This document shows positions 1 to 11,035 of a stretch of 64,000 nt of DNA, one piece after another. The translations under genes were made by a program, and so were the position numbers. Location of the stretch: NCBI GenBank assembly GCA_021030915.1, contig JAGEMR010000110.1, positions 35,711 through 99,710 of the forward strand, written 5' to 3'. Origin of the DNA: Astrothelium macrocarpum. Lineage: Eukaryota; Ascomycota; Dothideomycetes; Trypetheliales; Trypetheliaceae. The notes below the pieces were generated by a model. The model worked only from the letters and a program-made list of their open reading frames with translations. It was not told the origin of the DNA and did no database searches. Positions within the stretch are counted from its first letter, which is position 1; each line of letters begins with the position of its first letter.

Positions 1-1701
1 TCTACGCATAAGCCACATCAAGCTCCCGCAGCCGAACAGTCTCCGCTTCCATCAGGATGGACTGAGCATAAAGCTCCGACAGGCCACACATATTACTACA
101 ATCACGAAACCAAAAAATCCACCTATGTCCGCCCCTTTCCAGAAGCTATAGTGTCCTTAGGGCCCGAAGCTTTGCCTACGAACTTTGGACAAGCTTTTTC
201 AGCAGCTCCACAATTCAATCCTTTTCCTAATGCATCTCAAGGCTACCTTTCTCAGAATGGAGAGTCCACAAACGCATTCAATAGGCAAGATAGGAGCCAT
301 GTCTACCAAAGAGGTCGCAACCAGCCTGCAGACAGACCAAAGTCGAAGCAAGATATTTCAGGATGTGCACCATGGGTTCTGGTGAAGACAAAGTTGGGGC
401 GACGGTTTGTCCACAATCCAGAGACGGGAGACAGCTTTTGGAAATTTCCAGAGGATGTAATGAAGCACGTGATCGAGATGGATCGAAAGGACAGGGAAAG
501 AAGGGAGCGCCAAGAGAGGGGAGAAGCGGATAATGAAGATAAAGAAGTGATCACAGCAGCAGAATTTGATGCATCCATGGCAGATCCTCATGGAGAAGGT
601 ACAATGGATCAAGAGCAAGACCACGCTGAAGAAGGCGAAGATAGTGAAGAATATGAGGAGGTGGAAGTCACGGACGATGAAGAAGAGCAAGACGAAGACG
701 AAAATGGGTCGTCAAAGAGACAAAAGACTGATGGTGTTGAAGATAACGAGGACCAGCCAGTGGAGTTTAATGAGGATGACATTGCGTATCAGTTACAAGC
801 GATGGGACAGGACTACGGTCTGGATCCAGGTGAATACGGAGATGGAGAGGGTCAAGACTGGGAAGAAGGTGCAGAGGGTCTGCCATTGACTGCGGAAGAT
901 TCGATTGCTTTGTTTAAAGATATGCTTGATGATCACCACATCAACCCATACACTACTTGGGAACGTACTATTGAAGAAGGACGTATTATTGAAGACGCTC
1001 GGTACACTGCACTCTCCAGCATGAAGGCCCGAAAAGAGGTGTACAGCGACTGGAGCCGAGAGAGGATGCAAATTTTGAAGGAGAAGCGAGAAAAAGAGGA
1101 GAAGAGAGATCCACGGATCCCCTACATGGCCTTTCTCCAAAAATTTGCAACTCCAAAGTTGTATTGGCCAGAGTTCAAGCGCAAGTACAAGAAAGAGCCA
1201 GAAATGAAAAACTCACAAATCATGGATAAGGATAGGGAGAAGTGGTATCGAGAATACATCAATCGCTTAAAGTTACCGCAATCCTCTCTAAAATCAGACC
1301 TTACCACACTGCTCAAGTCGTTGCCCATCAGCACTCTCAACCGGTCATCGTCCTTGGCTGCGCTACCTCCGCAAATATTGGCAGACATTCGCTACATATC
1401 TCTATCGCCATCTGTAAGAGATCCGCTAATCGAAGCGTACATCACAACGCTGTCACCAGCACCAGATCCAACAGACGTCAGTGCCAAAGATGAGGAAGAA
1501 ATAGAAATGAGACGTGGTGAGCGAGAAAAAAGAGAGGCAGCATTGCGAAACCGGGAAGAGAAAGTCAAATATGAGAAAAGGAGACAACGAAAAGAGCTAC
1601 AGGCTGGAAAGGACAGACTTCAAGAAGAAGAGCAGGAACTTCAAAGAGCGATGAGGATATCAAAAGAAGGTCTGAGAAGCCAAATTGAAAGTGCCGACTA
1701 A
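1..1701 (+). CDS. WW/FF-domain pre-mRNA splicing/transcription factor (TCERG1/Urn1-like), 5' partial
   Basis: The frame is open from base 1, so the N-terminus lies outside the window. The first 50 codons encode a WW domain (LPSGWTEHKAPTGHTYYYN, then STYVRP). The usual second Trp is replaced by Tyr. A second, divergent WW-like segment (APWVLVKTKLGRRFVHNPET, then SFWKFP) is encoded near 370-450. A long Glu/Asp-rich linker follows (about 520-850). An FF domain is encoded near 900-1110 (SIALFKDMLDDHHINPYTTW), with a second FF-like helical segment (YMAFLQKFATPKLYWPEFKR) after it. The C-terminus is a charged coiled coil rich in Arg, Glu and Lys. WW plus FF architecture is that of TCERG1/CA150 and yeast Urn1, nuclear proteins linking RNA polymerase II and the spliceosome (family knowledge). 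Prp40 is less likely because it carries more FF repeats. Confidence 0.8.
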   Translation, partial: STHKPHQAPAAEQSPLPSGWTEHKAPTGHTYYYNHETKKSTYVRPFPEAIVSLGPEALPTNFGQAFSAAPQFNPFPNASQGYLSQNGESTNAFNRQDRSHVYQRGRNQPADRPKSKQDISGCAPWVLVKTKLGRRFVHNPETGDSFWKFPEDVMKHVIEMDRKDRERRERQERGEADNEDKEVITAAEFDASMADPHGEGTMDQEQDHAEEGEDSEEYEEVEVTDDEEEQDEDENGSSKRQKTDGVEDNEDQPVEFNEDDIAYQLQAMGQDYGLDPGEYGDGEGQDWEEGAEGLPLTAEDSIALFKDMLDDHHINPYTTWERTIEEGRIIEDARYTALSSMKARKEVYSDWSRERMQILKEKREKEEKRDPRIPYMAFLQKFATPKLYWPEFKRKYKKEPEMKNSQIMDKDREKWYREYINRLKLPQSSLKSDLTTLLKSLPISTLNRSSSLAALPPQILADIRYISLSPSVRDPLIEAYITTLSPAPDPTDVSAKDEEEIEMRRGEREKREAALRNREEKVKYEKRRQRKELQAGKDRLQEEEQELQRAMRISKEGLRSQIESAD

Positions 1702-2736
1702 GCCAATGGCTGGATCGTTCACTGCGATCGGTAATCAGTTTGTGCGATGTTGAAGAGTTTTCTACACGTAAACATCCAGGCCGGTCTTACGACTTCTTGT
1801 TTCCGCTTCAACGGATACGGTGCTCACTCGATGCTCGAGATCCTTGGCCGGCCTGTCATGTGCCAACGCAGTGGTTTGCATCAAACAGGGCACGCTCACT
1901 ACAAGGTCTGCTCACGGATTTACCGGGGCAAGGTCAATGTGAGTGTGCCAGATAAGGTGCACATAATCCGATGTATCGTGGAAATGCATGTCTATGTGAG
2001 GGGAGAGTGCTGACAAGGGTATGACCACCGTGCCGCTCCGCTCTACAAGTGGTGACACTAAAATAGATGCCTCCTAATAGTATTCTAGTACCGATGCGTA
2101 CCCCTAGAAATTGGGGTCGATTTTCTAGTAAATGCGGGGTTTCGTTGGCTAGCATTACCCGTTGTCCGTTGCGCACTGCTCATTGCTCTCCTGCACTGCA
2201 AGTCACAAGGCGTTCGCTGTATATGCGTGTCGTCATCCTCTTTCAGTGAGATTTTCGCGATAGAGCTTTTCAAATACAAATAGTTCCAGAACACCTAGCT
2301 TATCTAGAAAAGCTGGATCGCCTCCTCCGAATCTTTACAAACAAATGTTTGAGCGGGTCCAGAGTTGCGCTTCTTCGGCGAAATTCGGGTCCACAGCAAC
2401 TACTACCAAGATTTTCTCCTAAGCTTCCCGATACTCTCCTTGCCGCCGCAAGCAACCGTTGGCTATTTTACCTCGGAAACAGGCCTTGCTATCTATCGCT
2501 ACCAGATTTCTCGGTTCACATTTGCGCCATGTCTCAAGGTACTAATAATACTAAACTCGACGGCCCCCTATCCCTTCGACCAAACTCTCCTGGACCTTTG
2601 CACCAGGATTTCGCTAGACAACAAGTCTCCAAGCAACAAAGAAGTACGATACAAGATCAATTTCTCCCTCTCAATTGCATCACTAACACAAGCTCCAGGC
2701 AACTTTCACTCTACTAGCCTCAAATCTCCACTCAAC
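1702..2736. other. Intergenic region and PEPCK upstream region
   Basis: No gene seen. The stretch 2380-2736 is pyrimidine-rich and probably holds the PEPCK promoter and 5' leader. A small upstream reading frame begins at the ATG at 2529. A possible leader intron runs from the GTACTAAT at about 2541 to the TCCAG just before 2699, which would remove most of it. Two CCG-N7-CCG elements (2376-2388 and 2446-2458) are listed separately. Confidence 0.5.
2376..2458. promoter_or_regulatory. Pair of CCG-N7-CCG elements, candidate AcuK/AcuM binding sites
   Basis: CGG-CGAAATT-CGG at 2376-2388 is the reverse-strand form of CCG-N7-CCG. CCG-CAAGCAA-CCG lies at 2446-2458. Both have the 7-base spacer reported for the Aspergillus nidulans AcuK/AcuM gluconeogenesis activators. 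They sit about 280-360 bases upstream of the PEPCK start codon, and an acuK/ERT1 homologue is encoded at 11036-13005. The sequence matches are seen; function is inferred. Confidence 0.5.
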
Positions 2737-4852
2737 ATGGTATCCACGCCAACCAATGTCAACAAGACGGCGCTGCACCCTGGGGGAGTAGCGTAGGTCT
2801 ATTACACAACAAGAACAAGGAATTGATACTAATCACGGGAATAGGCCACAAGTCGAGCATACGGAGATCGAGGAAGAATTACACGAGAGGGCACATATTG
2901 ATTATGACCGCGTAGCAATTGTAAGTGTAGTCCAGAGCCTCCCTTCTGATATGCAATTGCTCATGTACTATAGGTTGCCAACCCCTCAGTAGCTGCACTA
3001 TACGAAGACGCGCTCGTATATGAGACTGGGTCTGCGATTACATCTTCAGGCGCCTTATCCGCGTACTCTGGTGCTAAGACTGGACGTTCACCCTCGGACA
3101 AACGTATTGTAAAAGAAGAGGGTTCGGACAGTGACGTTTGGTGGGGCCCAGTCAACAAACCTATGTCACCAGATGTAAGTCCAATTTTCAATTCCCTTTA
3201 TGATGTGTTGAAAGTTCGAGTCAACTTGTCAAATCACCCTCCAATTCGCAAAATATCTTCATTCGACATGACTTGAGATGTTTTGCTCGGATTGCTCGGA
3301 TGAGCCGAACGCCTTGCATGGCCCCACGTCATGCAGGTGGGGCAGCCGAGGGCAGGCACAGGCTAGCTGCGGCTCCGCCACCATCTCAACGCGTGCTCAC
3401 GCGACACCATGCTTTACCTAATCTAGTAGTCATTGGCAAGGCTGACCCACACGCTCCAGGTCTGGCGTATCAACCGCGAACGTGCAATTGACTACCTGAA
3501 CACAAGGAACCGTATCTATGTTGTCGATGGATTCGCCGGCTGGGATGAGCGATATAGAATTCGTGTCCGAGTTGTTTGCGCAAGAGCCTACCATGCCCTG
3601 TTCATGCGCAACATGCTTATTCGACCGACGAGAGAACAATTGGAGGGCTTCCATCCCGACTATGTCATTTACAATGCCGGTGCATTCCCTGCCAATCGAT
3701 TCACGACTGGTATGACTTCTTCGACATCGGTCGCAATCAATTTTGGCGAACGAGAAATGGTCATCCTCGGTACCGAGTACGCTGGTGAGATGAAGAAGGG
3801 CATCTTTACAGTACTATTCTATGAAATGCCTGTCAAGCATAACGTGCTTACTCTGCACTCTTCGGCAAATCAAGGCCAAAACGGTGACGTTACTGTCTTC
3901 TTTGGTCTCTCTGGTACCGGCAAGACGACCTTGTCTGCTGATCCCAAGCGGGCACTCATTGGTGACGATGAACACTGTTGGAGTGACACCGGCGTCTTCA
4001 ATATCGAAGGTGGCTGCTATGCCAAGTGTATTGGACTCTCAGCAGAGAAAGAACCAGACATCTTCAACGCAATCAAGTTTGGATCTATCCTGGAAAACGT
4101 CGTTTTTGACCCCACAACTAGAGTCGTTGACTACGATGATTCAACTTTGACAGAAAACACGCGCTGTGCTTACCCTATTGAGTACATCGAGAACACCTTG
4201 ATCCCCTGCATTACCGACAAGCATCCAACCAATATCATTTTGTTAACTTGCGATGCCCGTGGTGTCCTTCCACCGATTGCGAAGCTCAGTCCGGAGCAGA
4301 CCATGTTCCATTTCATCTCTGGTTACACTTCAAAGATGGCTGGTACAGAGGACGGCGTTACTGAGCCACAAGCAACTTTCTCTTCCTGCTTTGCACAGCC
4401 GTTCCTTGCTCTTCATCCGATGCGCTACGCCAAGATGTTGGCAGACAAAATTACCCAACACAACGCCAATGCATGGCTGCTAAACACCGGTTGGGTTGGT
4501 GCTGGTGCCACTACTGGCGGTAAGCGTTGCCCTCTGAAATACACTCGCGCTATCCTAGACGCCATCCACTCTGGTGAGCTTGCCAAGGTCGAGTACGAGA
4601 CATACGACACCTTCAATCTTTCGGTCCCCAAGTCATGCAGCAATGTACCGGATGAGCTGCTAAACCCTGCAAAATCGTGGACGGGCACTGCAGATTTCAA
4701 GGGCGAAGTCACAAAACTTGCTTCATTGTTCAGAGACAATTTCAAGAAGTACGAGGATGAGGCCACGCCAGTAAGTTGCAGAATACTTTCACGGATGTAC
4801 CAATTACTGACTGCCATTTTAGGAGGTCATCAAGGCCGGACCAGAAGTGTAA
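2737..4852 (+). CDS. PCK1: Phosphoenolpyruvate carboxykinase (ATP)
   Basis: Exons 2737-2792, 2845-2920, 2974-3174, 3460-4770 and 4823-4852 give 557 residues, the usual size for fungal ATP-PEPCK. The enzyme turns oxaloacetate and ATP into PEP and CO2, the first committed step of cytosolic gluconeogenesis. The start ATG opens MVSTPTNVNKTALHPGGVA, the conserved fungal N-terminus. Seen motifs are the kinase-1a P-loop GLSGTGKT (about 260-267), GDDEH (about 279-283) and the substrate region around NTGWVGAGATTGGKRCPL. The last exon adds only EVIKAGPEV. Introns are about 50 nt except intron 3 (285 nt, 3175-3459), which contains a perfect 7-bp hairpin (3321-3327 with 3337-3343). Its upstream region has two CCG-N7-CCG sites and the likely regulator gene is about 6 kb downstream, so carbon-source control by AcuK/ERT1 is a reasonable inference. 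Identity is secure. Confidence 0.96.
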
Positions 4853-5322
4853 GAATAGCGCGACGGACAAATTTTCATTTGACTTGTTTCTACATATGCT
4901 TTTTGAGCGAAGTCATGTACATGTATATAGTGTTGTTTGGCGCAAAGGTACAATTTGAATACTGTCATCAATGTTAGGATATTTAGAATGTCCAGACAAT
5001 TGATCATGCGCTATACTCCGTGCTCGACAAGTGATGTGTGCCTCAGTGGTACCAAGTAGCTTGATGTGAGATGTTGCCACCGGCCGCAGCTGATCCGTCA
5101 GTGCGGATTTGCCTTGCAAGAACATCCCACCTCTAGAGCTACATCTACGCTTTGTTTACATAGGTATATAGCTATCCTTACCTCTACACCTCGACATTTT
5201 GATTCAACACTCTTGGCGCAGAGTGACGCGTTGCCCATGCCGTACACGGCTTTCATTCCTATCATGCAGCTACACTCACCAGTGCGACGCAAAAGGCCAA
5301 CCCTTTGATAAGTACCAACAAG
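4853..5322. other. Intergenic, PEPCK 3' side to PAN2 promoter
   Basis: No coding or RNA gene seen. Both neighbours read rightward, so this holds the PEPCK terminator region and the PAN2 promoter. Confidence 0.4.
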
Positions 5323-8300
5323 ATGGAGGCTGATTGGGATGAAGTATGATCAATCCCTTTATGAGCTGTCCGCTGCAAAGGCTTCGAGCCAGCCGTCATG
5401 TCGCGTTTCCTCCCAGCTGTTCCTGACCATTATCTCCAGATTGCCCGCATTTCTCTCCCGCCGCCAGGCTTGCACGCTCTCGCGACCCCAGTCAGTACAT
5501 TCGCTTTCGATAACTCTCAGGAACTTCTCTGGGCTGCAAACGAATATGTGAGGCACCACTATTAAGGAATGGTGACGGGCGCAGTCTGATGAGCAGGCGT
5601 GTCTGTAGGGTCGGATTACTTCCTTTTACGGAACAGAGCTCCAAAAATACACCTCCTACAAAGGTCACTCGCCGCAAGATGGACCAGTCAAACAGCTGCT
5701 ATTCTGCGATAAAGGCGTCATTTCGGTAGCAGCGCGGAGCATACACTTGGCAAGCCGAAGAGGCCCTCCACAATGGCACATTGTGTAAGGACAAGGCACA
5801 CGCTGTTAAGGACAGAAGGCTGACGTAGCGATGCTAAAGATCTCCAGATTTCAGCGATCTTCGATGTATGAGCTTTACATTAAAAGGGACCCAGGAAATA
5901 ATTGTTGCGGGCTGTCAAGATACCATGTTTAAAATCGATGTGGAGAAGGGCACGATTCTCGAAACCGTGAGTAATGTCTTTCAGGACAGGTTCCGATATT
6001 GAATTCTTCCAGTTGCATGCGCCAGAAAAATACACCATTATGAAGCGCGGCGGTCAATACATCTGCGCTGCTACAAGTTCCGGCTCCATCCACCTCCTGG
6101 ATCCAATTAATATGACGGTGGTCAAGGACTGGAAAGCACATATCGGTTGGGTCCATGACATGGACGCCAAAGCCGACTTTCTAGTGACTTGCGGTTACTC
6201 GCCAAGACAACAGCTCGGCTATATGCTGGATCCTCTTGCGAATGTATTCGATCTCAAGACGTTGATGAACCTGCCACCCATACCATTCCAACCTGGTGCG
6301 GCATTCATACGCATGCATCCGAGAATGTCAACCACATGTATCGTTGCTTCGCAAAGCGGTCAATTGCAGGTGGTGGATCTGATGAATCCCAATACTGTCA
6401 ACTTGCGGCAGGCCAATATTTTCGATACCTATCTGACGTCGCTGGAGATGGCACCCTCTGGCGAGGCTCTTGTATTGACTGATGCGGCTTGTTCGATCCA
6501 ACTCTGGGGTTCAGTAACGAAAGCCCATTTTACCGAGTACAGCGCTCCTACGGAATTCCCAGACTCCCTTGCACCGCCACCAGGTTTGGATTGGTCTCTT
6601 GACATGTAAGCATCTGTCACCTCACAACAAATGGTTTCTGACATCTTAGGCCTCTGAACTCTGTAGGTATGCCTTATTATCGAGAAGCTCTCTTGTCAAT
6701 CTGGCCATCTCACATGGTTTTTGATGTTGGTGCGCCACCGGTAAAGCTTGATCCTGCTCTCCTTGCCTCTCTCAGACGCGCAGAGATTGGAGGCTATGCA
6801 CCTTATCCTCGGAAAGCCCGGCGTTATCAGATTGAAGACACACGCGCTGCTCAAAACTCGCAAGGATCTTTATCCGCGCCCAAGTTTTTGAGCGAGAAAG
6901 CGCGGCGAGCGTCGTCAGAAGAGGAGCCTCAACGACGCATGAGTGATGTCCTGGATGCTCTAAGCGACCTTACGTTCGACAGCAACAACAAACGTGATGT
7001 TCCTGTCATGTATAGAAACGTAGAAATCAAGTACAGCAAATTTGGGGTGGACGACTTTGATTTTGAGTAAGTAGGATCCGGCGAGCGCTGATGGATCCAG
7101 CTAATATATCAAACAGGTACTTTAATAAAACAAAATTCTCAGGATTGGAAACACACATTGCTAACTCTTATGCCAATCCTTTACTACAAATGTTTAGATT
7201 TATACCCGTATTTCGTAATCTCGCCCTCCACCACACTGCAACATCCTGTTTGAACGACAACTGCTTACTTTGTGAAATGGGCTTCCTTTTTGACATGTTG
7301 GAAAAGGCTTCCGGGCAGAATTGCCAGGCAACAAACTTCTTAAAGACATTCTCTAGTCTCTCACATGCTTCGTCTTTAGGTCTCCTCGAAGAGCAATTAA
7401 CAAGCCGCCCATTGACTGAAATGATTCAATCTACGAACCGATTCTTGCTTGATAAGATTGCTGGGGATTTTCGACAAACGTCTCCTCACATCGGCCACAT
7501 GGATCAAATGCTCAGTACAGTAGCATTAGCGACTATTCGCTGTGCTCACTGTACTAACGAAATGGTACGGCCGGGTGGCTCGCGTGTTCACGAGCTCGTT
7601 TATCCTCCAAAGGCTCTGAAGAATCACATGCGTATACCTCGACCGAGCTTTTCTCAGATTCTCAAGGCTAGCGTCGAGAGGCACGACCAGACGAGAGGCT
7701 GGTGTGATCGATGCAAACGATATCAGCAACTTGCCACTCGGAAGAGTATTCAGGGTGTGCCTGCTGTGCTTCTAATCAATACAGCAATTCACAGTGCGGA
7801 TGCAAAACAATTGTGGTCTATTCCAAACTGGTTGCCACAAGAAATCGGTATCATTGTGGATCAAGGTCAATTTTTCTGTTACGAAGGTCAAGATCTGAAA
7901 CTCCACCTCCAAAGAGGCGTGTATAGTATTGTGGTGTACGAACTAGTCGGCCTCGTTGCCGACATCAACAGTGGAGAAAACAACAAGTCACATTTAGTCT
8001 CTATGATCAATGTGGGACCTTCATCTCGAGACCCCTCAGAAGAGAATCAATGGCACCTATTCAACGACTTCCTTGTCCGACAGGTCTCTAAGGACGAAGC
8101 CCTTCGCTTTGACCCGACATGGAAACTTCCTTCAGTTTTGGCATATCAAGTGAAATCTGCGAGTCACGTCATTGACGACTCTTGGAAGGAGAATCTCGAT
8201 CCCTCCATACTTTATCGCCGCTGGTCCAACCCCGCCGAGGTCCATCCCAATGACTTCCGTCTTCTCTCCCGTACAACGGAAGTCCCCCGACCTGGTATGC

Positions 8301-9076
8301 CCGTTGCCATTGATGCGGAGTTTGTGAAGCTTCAGAGCGAAGAGATCGAAGTCAAAGCAGACGGTTCGCGCGAAACGCTTCTGCCATCACGATTAGGCTT
8401 AGCTCGTGTCTCTGTACTGCGTGGAGCAGGCCCTGACCAGGGTCTCTCTTTCATTGACGACTACATCGCAATATCCGAGCCCATCGTCGATCATTTGACT
8501 GCTTACTCCGGTATATCGCCTGGCGATCTAGACCGGACAACCTCGAAGCATGCCCTGGTTAGTTTGAAAGTGGCCTACAAAAAGTTATGGCTGCTTCTTA
8601 ATCTCGGATGCATCTTTGTTGGTCATGGTCTTCTCAAAGATTTCCGCATTATTAACATCCATATCCCACGCGCTCAGGTTGTGGATACGGTGGATTTGTT
8701 CTTCATCAAATCCCGGCAGCGCAAGCTCAATTTGCGTTTTCTGGCTTGGTATCTACTGAAAGAAGATATCCAGACAGGCATGCATGACTCCGTAGAAGAT
8801 GCGCGAACAGCACTACGGCTCTGGAGAAAGTACCAGGAGTTTGACGACGCGGGCATTCTGGAGCAGATGCTCGAGGAGGTATACAGGAGAGGGAGAGAAG
8901 TGGGCTTCAGAGCACCGGGTGCGGTGCCAAAGGACGATGCGAAGAAAGATGCTGGTGGCACTGATACGCCCGATTTAGTAGGTGATAGTACACCGGGTAC
9001 GCCGAGAAGAAGGGCGGCAACCCTGGCATTCAGTGGTAGGGGTGGGTTTGGCGGGAGTCCAATGGGTCGGGGATAG
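5323..9076 (+). CDS. PAN2: PAN2, catalytic subunit of the PAN2-PAN3 poly(A)-specific deadenylase
   Basis: Seven exons (5323-5343, 5389-5547, 5609-5784, 5840-5966, 6013-6605, 6650-7066, 7117-9076) encode 1,150 residues, normal for the family. PAN2 shortens mRNA poly(A) tails in the cytoplasm and is recruited through PAN3 and Pab1. The start MEADWDE matches fungal PAN2. The N-terminal WD40 region (to about residue 330) includes GQYICAATSSGSIHLLD and a conserved HPRMSTTCIVASQSGQLQVV block. A linker that should bind PAN3 follows, then an inactive ubiquitin-hydrolase-like domain beginning near YFNKTKFSGLETHIANSYAN. The C-terminal DEDD exonuclease shows VAIDAEFV (D897, E899), GHGLLKDF and DSVEDARTALRLW, so the catalytic set looks intact. 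The Gly-rich C-terminal tail is poorly conserved. Exon 1 is only 21 nt, and its acceptor at 5388 (CGAG) was chosen to keep the frame, so that junction is the weakest. Confidence 0.95.
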
Positions 9077-9404
9077 AGGGTTGGACTAATGAAGTCAAGT
9101 AGATATCCCTGTTGGGAACATGACGATTCTTTGATTTGACGAGAGTCACACCATCATGTATTCTTCAATATCAATCAAGCTGTGGCAAGCCTGCAGATGC
9201 TCTAAAATTAATCTGAGTACCTATTGCACTCTAAGGAGTTACTTTGTGCAGAAGTACGAGATGACGGGAGGTTGAAACACCTGATTGGTCAGCGACGCGC
9301 CAACGTAAACAACGCGCGTTGACATCCAACGTTTCTATGAATCTGCATCAAAATAGGGGAAAAGCAACAAAACCACCGAGACCTCTGATCGATCTTTGAC
9401 CACA
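9077..9404. other. Intergenic
   Basis: Contains the PAN2 3' region and the promoter of the next gene; no further element seen. Confidence 0.4.
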
Positions 9405-10342
9405 ATGCCGAAACGCCAATCTCGAACCGCGAGCAAAAGTCCAACTGCCAGTGCAACCCCTCGCGCACCAAAAGGCCAGGCCTCAAAGAAGCGCAACGGT
9501 CGCAAACAGTCTACGCGAGAGCCTGCAATCCTAGAACCTCGTGTACGCAAGGTTTCTCAGGCGACAATCACCTCGAAATGGTCCGCACTATCACAAACCT
9601 CGCAGCAGCATGCTCGGGATACCTTAAAAGCAGCCAAACGCTCAGTGGTCATGAGCCACTGGGACGAGCGGCGCAGGGCAGAAGCTGATCTCGCGATCAG
9701 CGCTGCCATCAAGAATGTCGAAAAAAAGATGCCGCGCATGACGTTTCCACCAAGAACAAAAGACATGTTTTTCAACCTGGACAAGCTGACGGAGAATTCG
9801 GTAAGTGCGCTAATTGTGCGGGACCAATGTTTACTGTCTCTAATTCGAAGTCATAGAGGTTGTTAGAGAGTCGGCTCACATCTGCCATTCACTCTGTGGA
9901 GCTGCTGAAGGCGGAGATCAAGAAAGAGGAGAGTGCTCTGGATATAGAACAAAAGCGGCTTGCAGAGCTACAGGCGAATGCAAAGGCGGAGTACAAAGAG
10001 CAGATGAAGAGGGGTCTGAAGGTCTGCAGCATATTTTCTCTCATGTCCTTCCAACGCTAACCGTCAGACTAGACCCACCCACTTCTGCGCGTTGCAGACA
10101 CAGACCACAGCGAGGATACTGCAGAGGAGATTACACTAAGAGAGCCACGTGCAAGTATTGCAGCTGATCTAACAAGTGCCGATCCGGAAGTAGCGAGCCT
10201 ATACAAGCGATTCAGCAGCCACCTTGACAGCTTGGAAACGAATCATGGGCAGGTCCATGGATTGCGGGAAGCCATCATGGAAGCTGAGATTGACCTGGAT
10301 CATGCTATCGCCAGAAAGCCGGATTTCGAGGACTCGGGGTGA
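9405..10342 (+). CDS. CENP-Q/Fta7-like inner kinetochore protein (probable)
   Basis: Exons 9405-9800, 9857-10021 and 10073-10342 give 276 residues. The first 50 residues are very basic and disordered (MPKRQSRTASKSPTASATPR). A conserved-looking segment follows (EPRVRKVSQATITSKWSALS), then helical segments (RRRAEADLAISAAIKNVEKK; FPPRTKDMFFNLDKLTENS) and a coiled coil (LLKAEIKKEESALDIEQKRL). The end is acidic, with HPLLR after the second intron. This order (basic tail, I-x-SKW motif, coiled coil, HPLLR) resembles fungal CENP-Q/Fta7 proteins of the COMA/CCAN complex, which link CENP-A chromatin to the outer kinetochore. The assignment rests on pattern recognition rather than a catalytic signature. 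A different coiled-coil nuclear protein is possible. Donor 2 (GTCTGC at 10022) is weak. Confidence 0.6.
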
Positions 10343-11035
10343 ATGAGTATTGTATCATATCGGCTCGAAAGGTGCGGTGTCTCACGAATGTATTGACTTG
10401 AAGTGCTGTTGGCATCAATACGAGCATTCACAAATACCATGGCAATGCATTCTGCATGGATTGGCTTCTTTACAGCAAGAAGTTGCTTGGTTGGTTTCCT
10501 GTTTCAATGCAGGGCGGCAAATGAGCATGTGAGGAGCAATTGGCCACTGAAGAAATTAGTAAAACTAGTCCTCATTCAGTCGTGGCTTAACCATAGATGT
10601 ATATATATTGTTTCAGCATTATTGCATCCAGGCCATGTGCAGTGAGACTATTTAAGCATGTGACCCTACACTAAATACGAGATTTGTGCCAAAGTATTCT
10701 TAGTCCTCACTGAGGTCCTGTTGCCCGTGTCGGCCGAGCCGTGATTCCCATTGTTACAGTTTCCCCGCGGCGGCGGGAAGAAATCTTTCAAGGCCCCCCT
10801 CCAAAGATCGACTGCCTTACCTGCTTTCAGTACTTGTCGCGTGCGTGCTTTCGATGCTCGGTCAACTCCAACCCCGTGTACAACTGTCTCGAGAGCCCTT
10901 GACCGGCGACCGCGTAATCGAACTTCAGCACCCACGCCGAGCATCCCGAGGGGTCTCGAAGCCTGGACGGATCGAGCTGCCGCATACCGATCTGCACCTT
11001 TCCGGCTAAACCCTTGCTGCAGTCACGGGCAGTGG
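10343..11035. other. Intergenic and acuK upstream region
   Basis: No gene seen. The frame containing AcuK stays open back to 10751 without a convincing earlier start, so 10750-11035 is treated as 5' leader. I found no CCG-N7-CCG element here; nearby CCG pairs have other spacings. Confidence 0.4.

Noticed and set aside
10751..11035. N-terminal extension of AcuK by 95 codons
   Set aside because: The added sequence is unlike AcuK/ERT1 proteins, and its first codon is not ATG; more likely leader.
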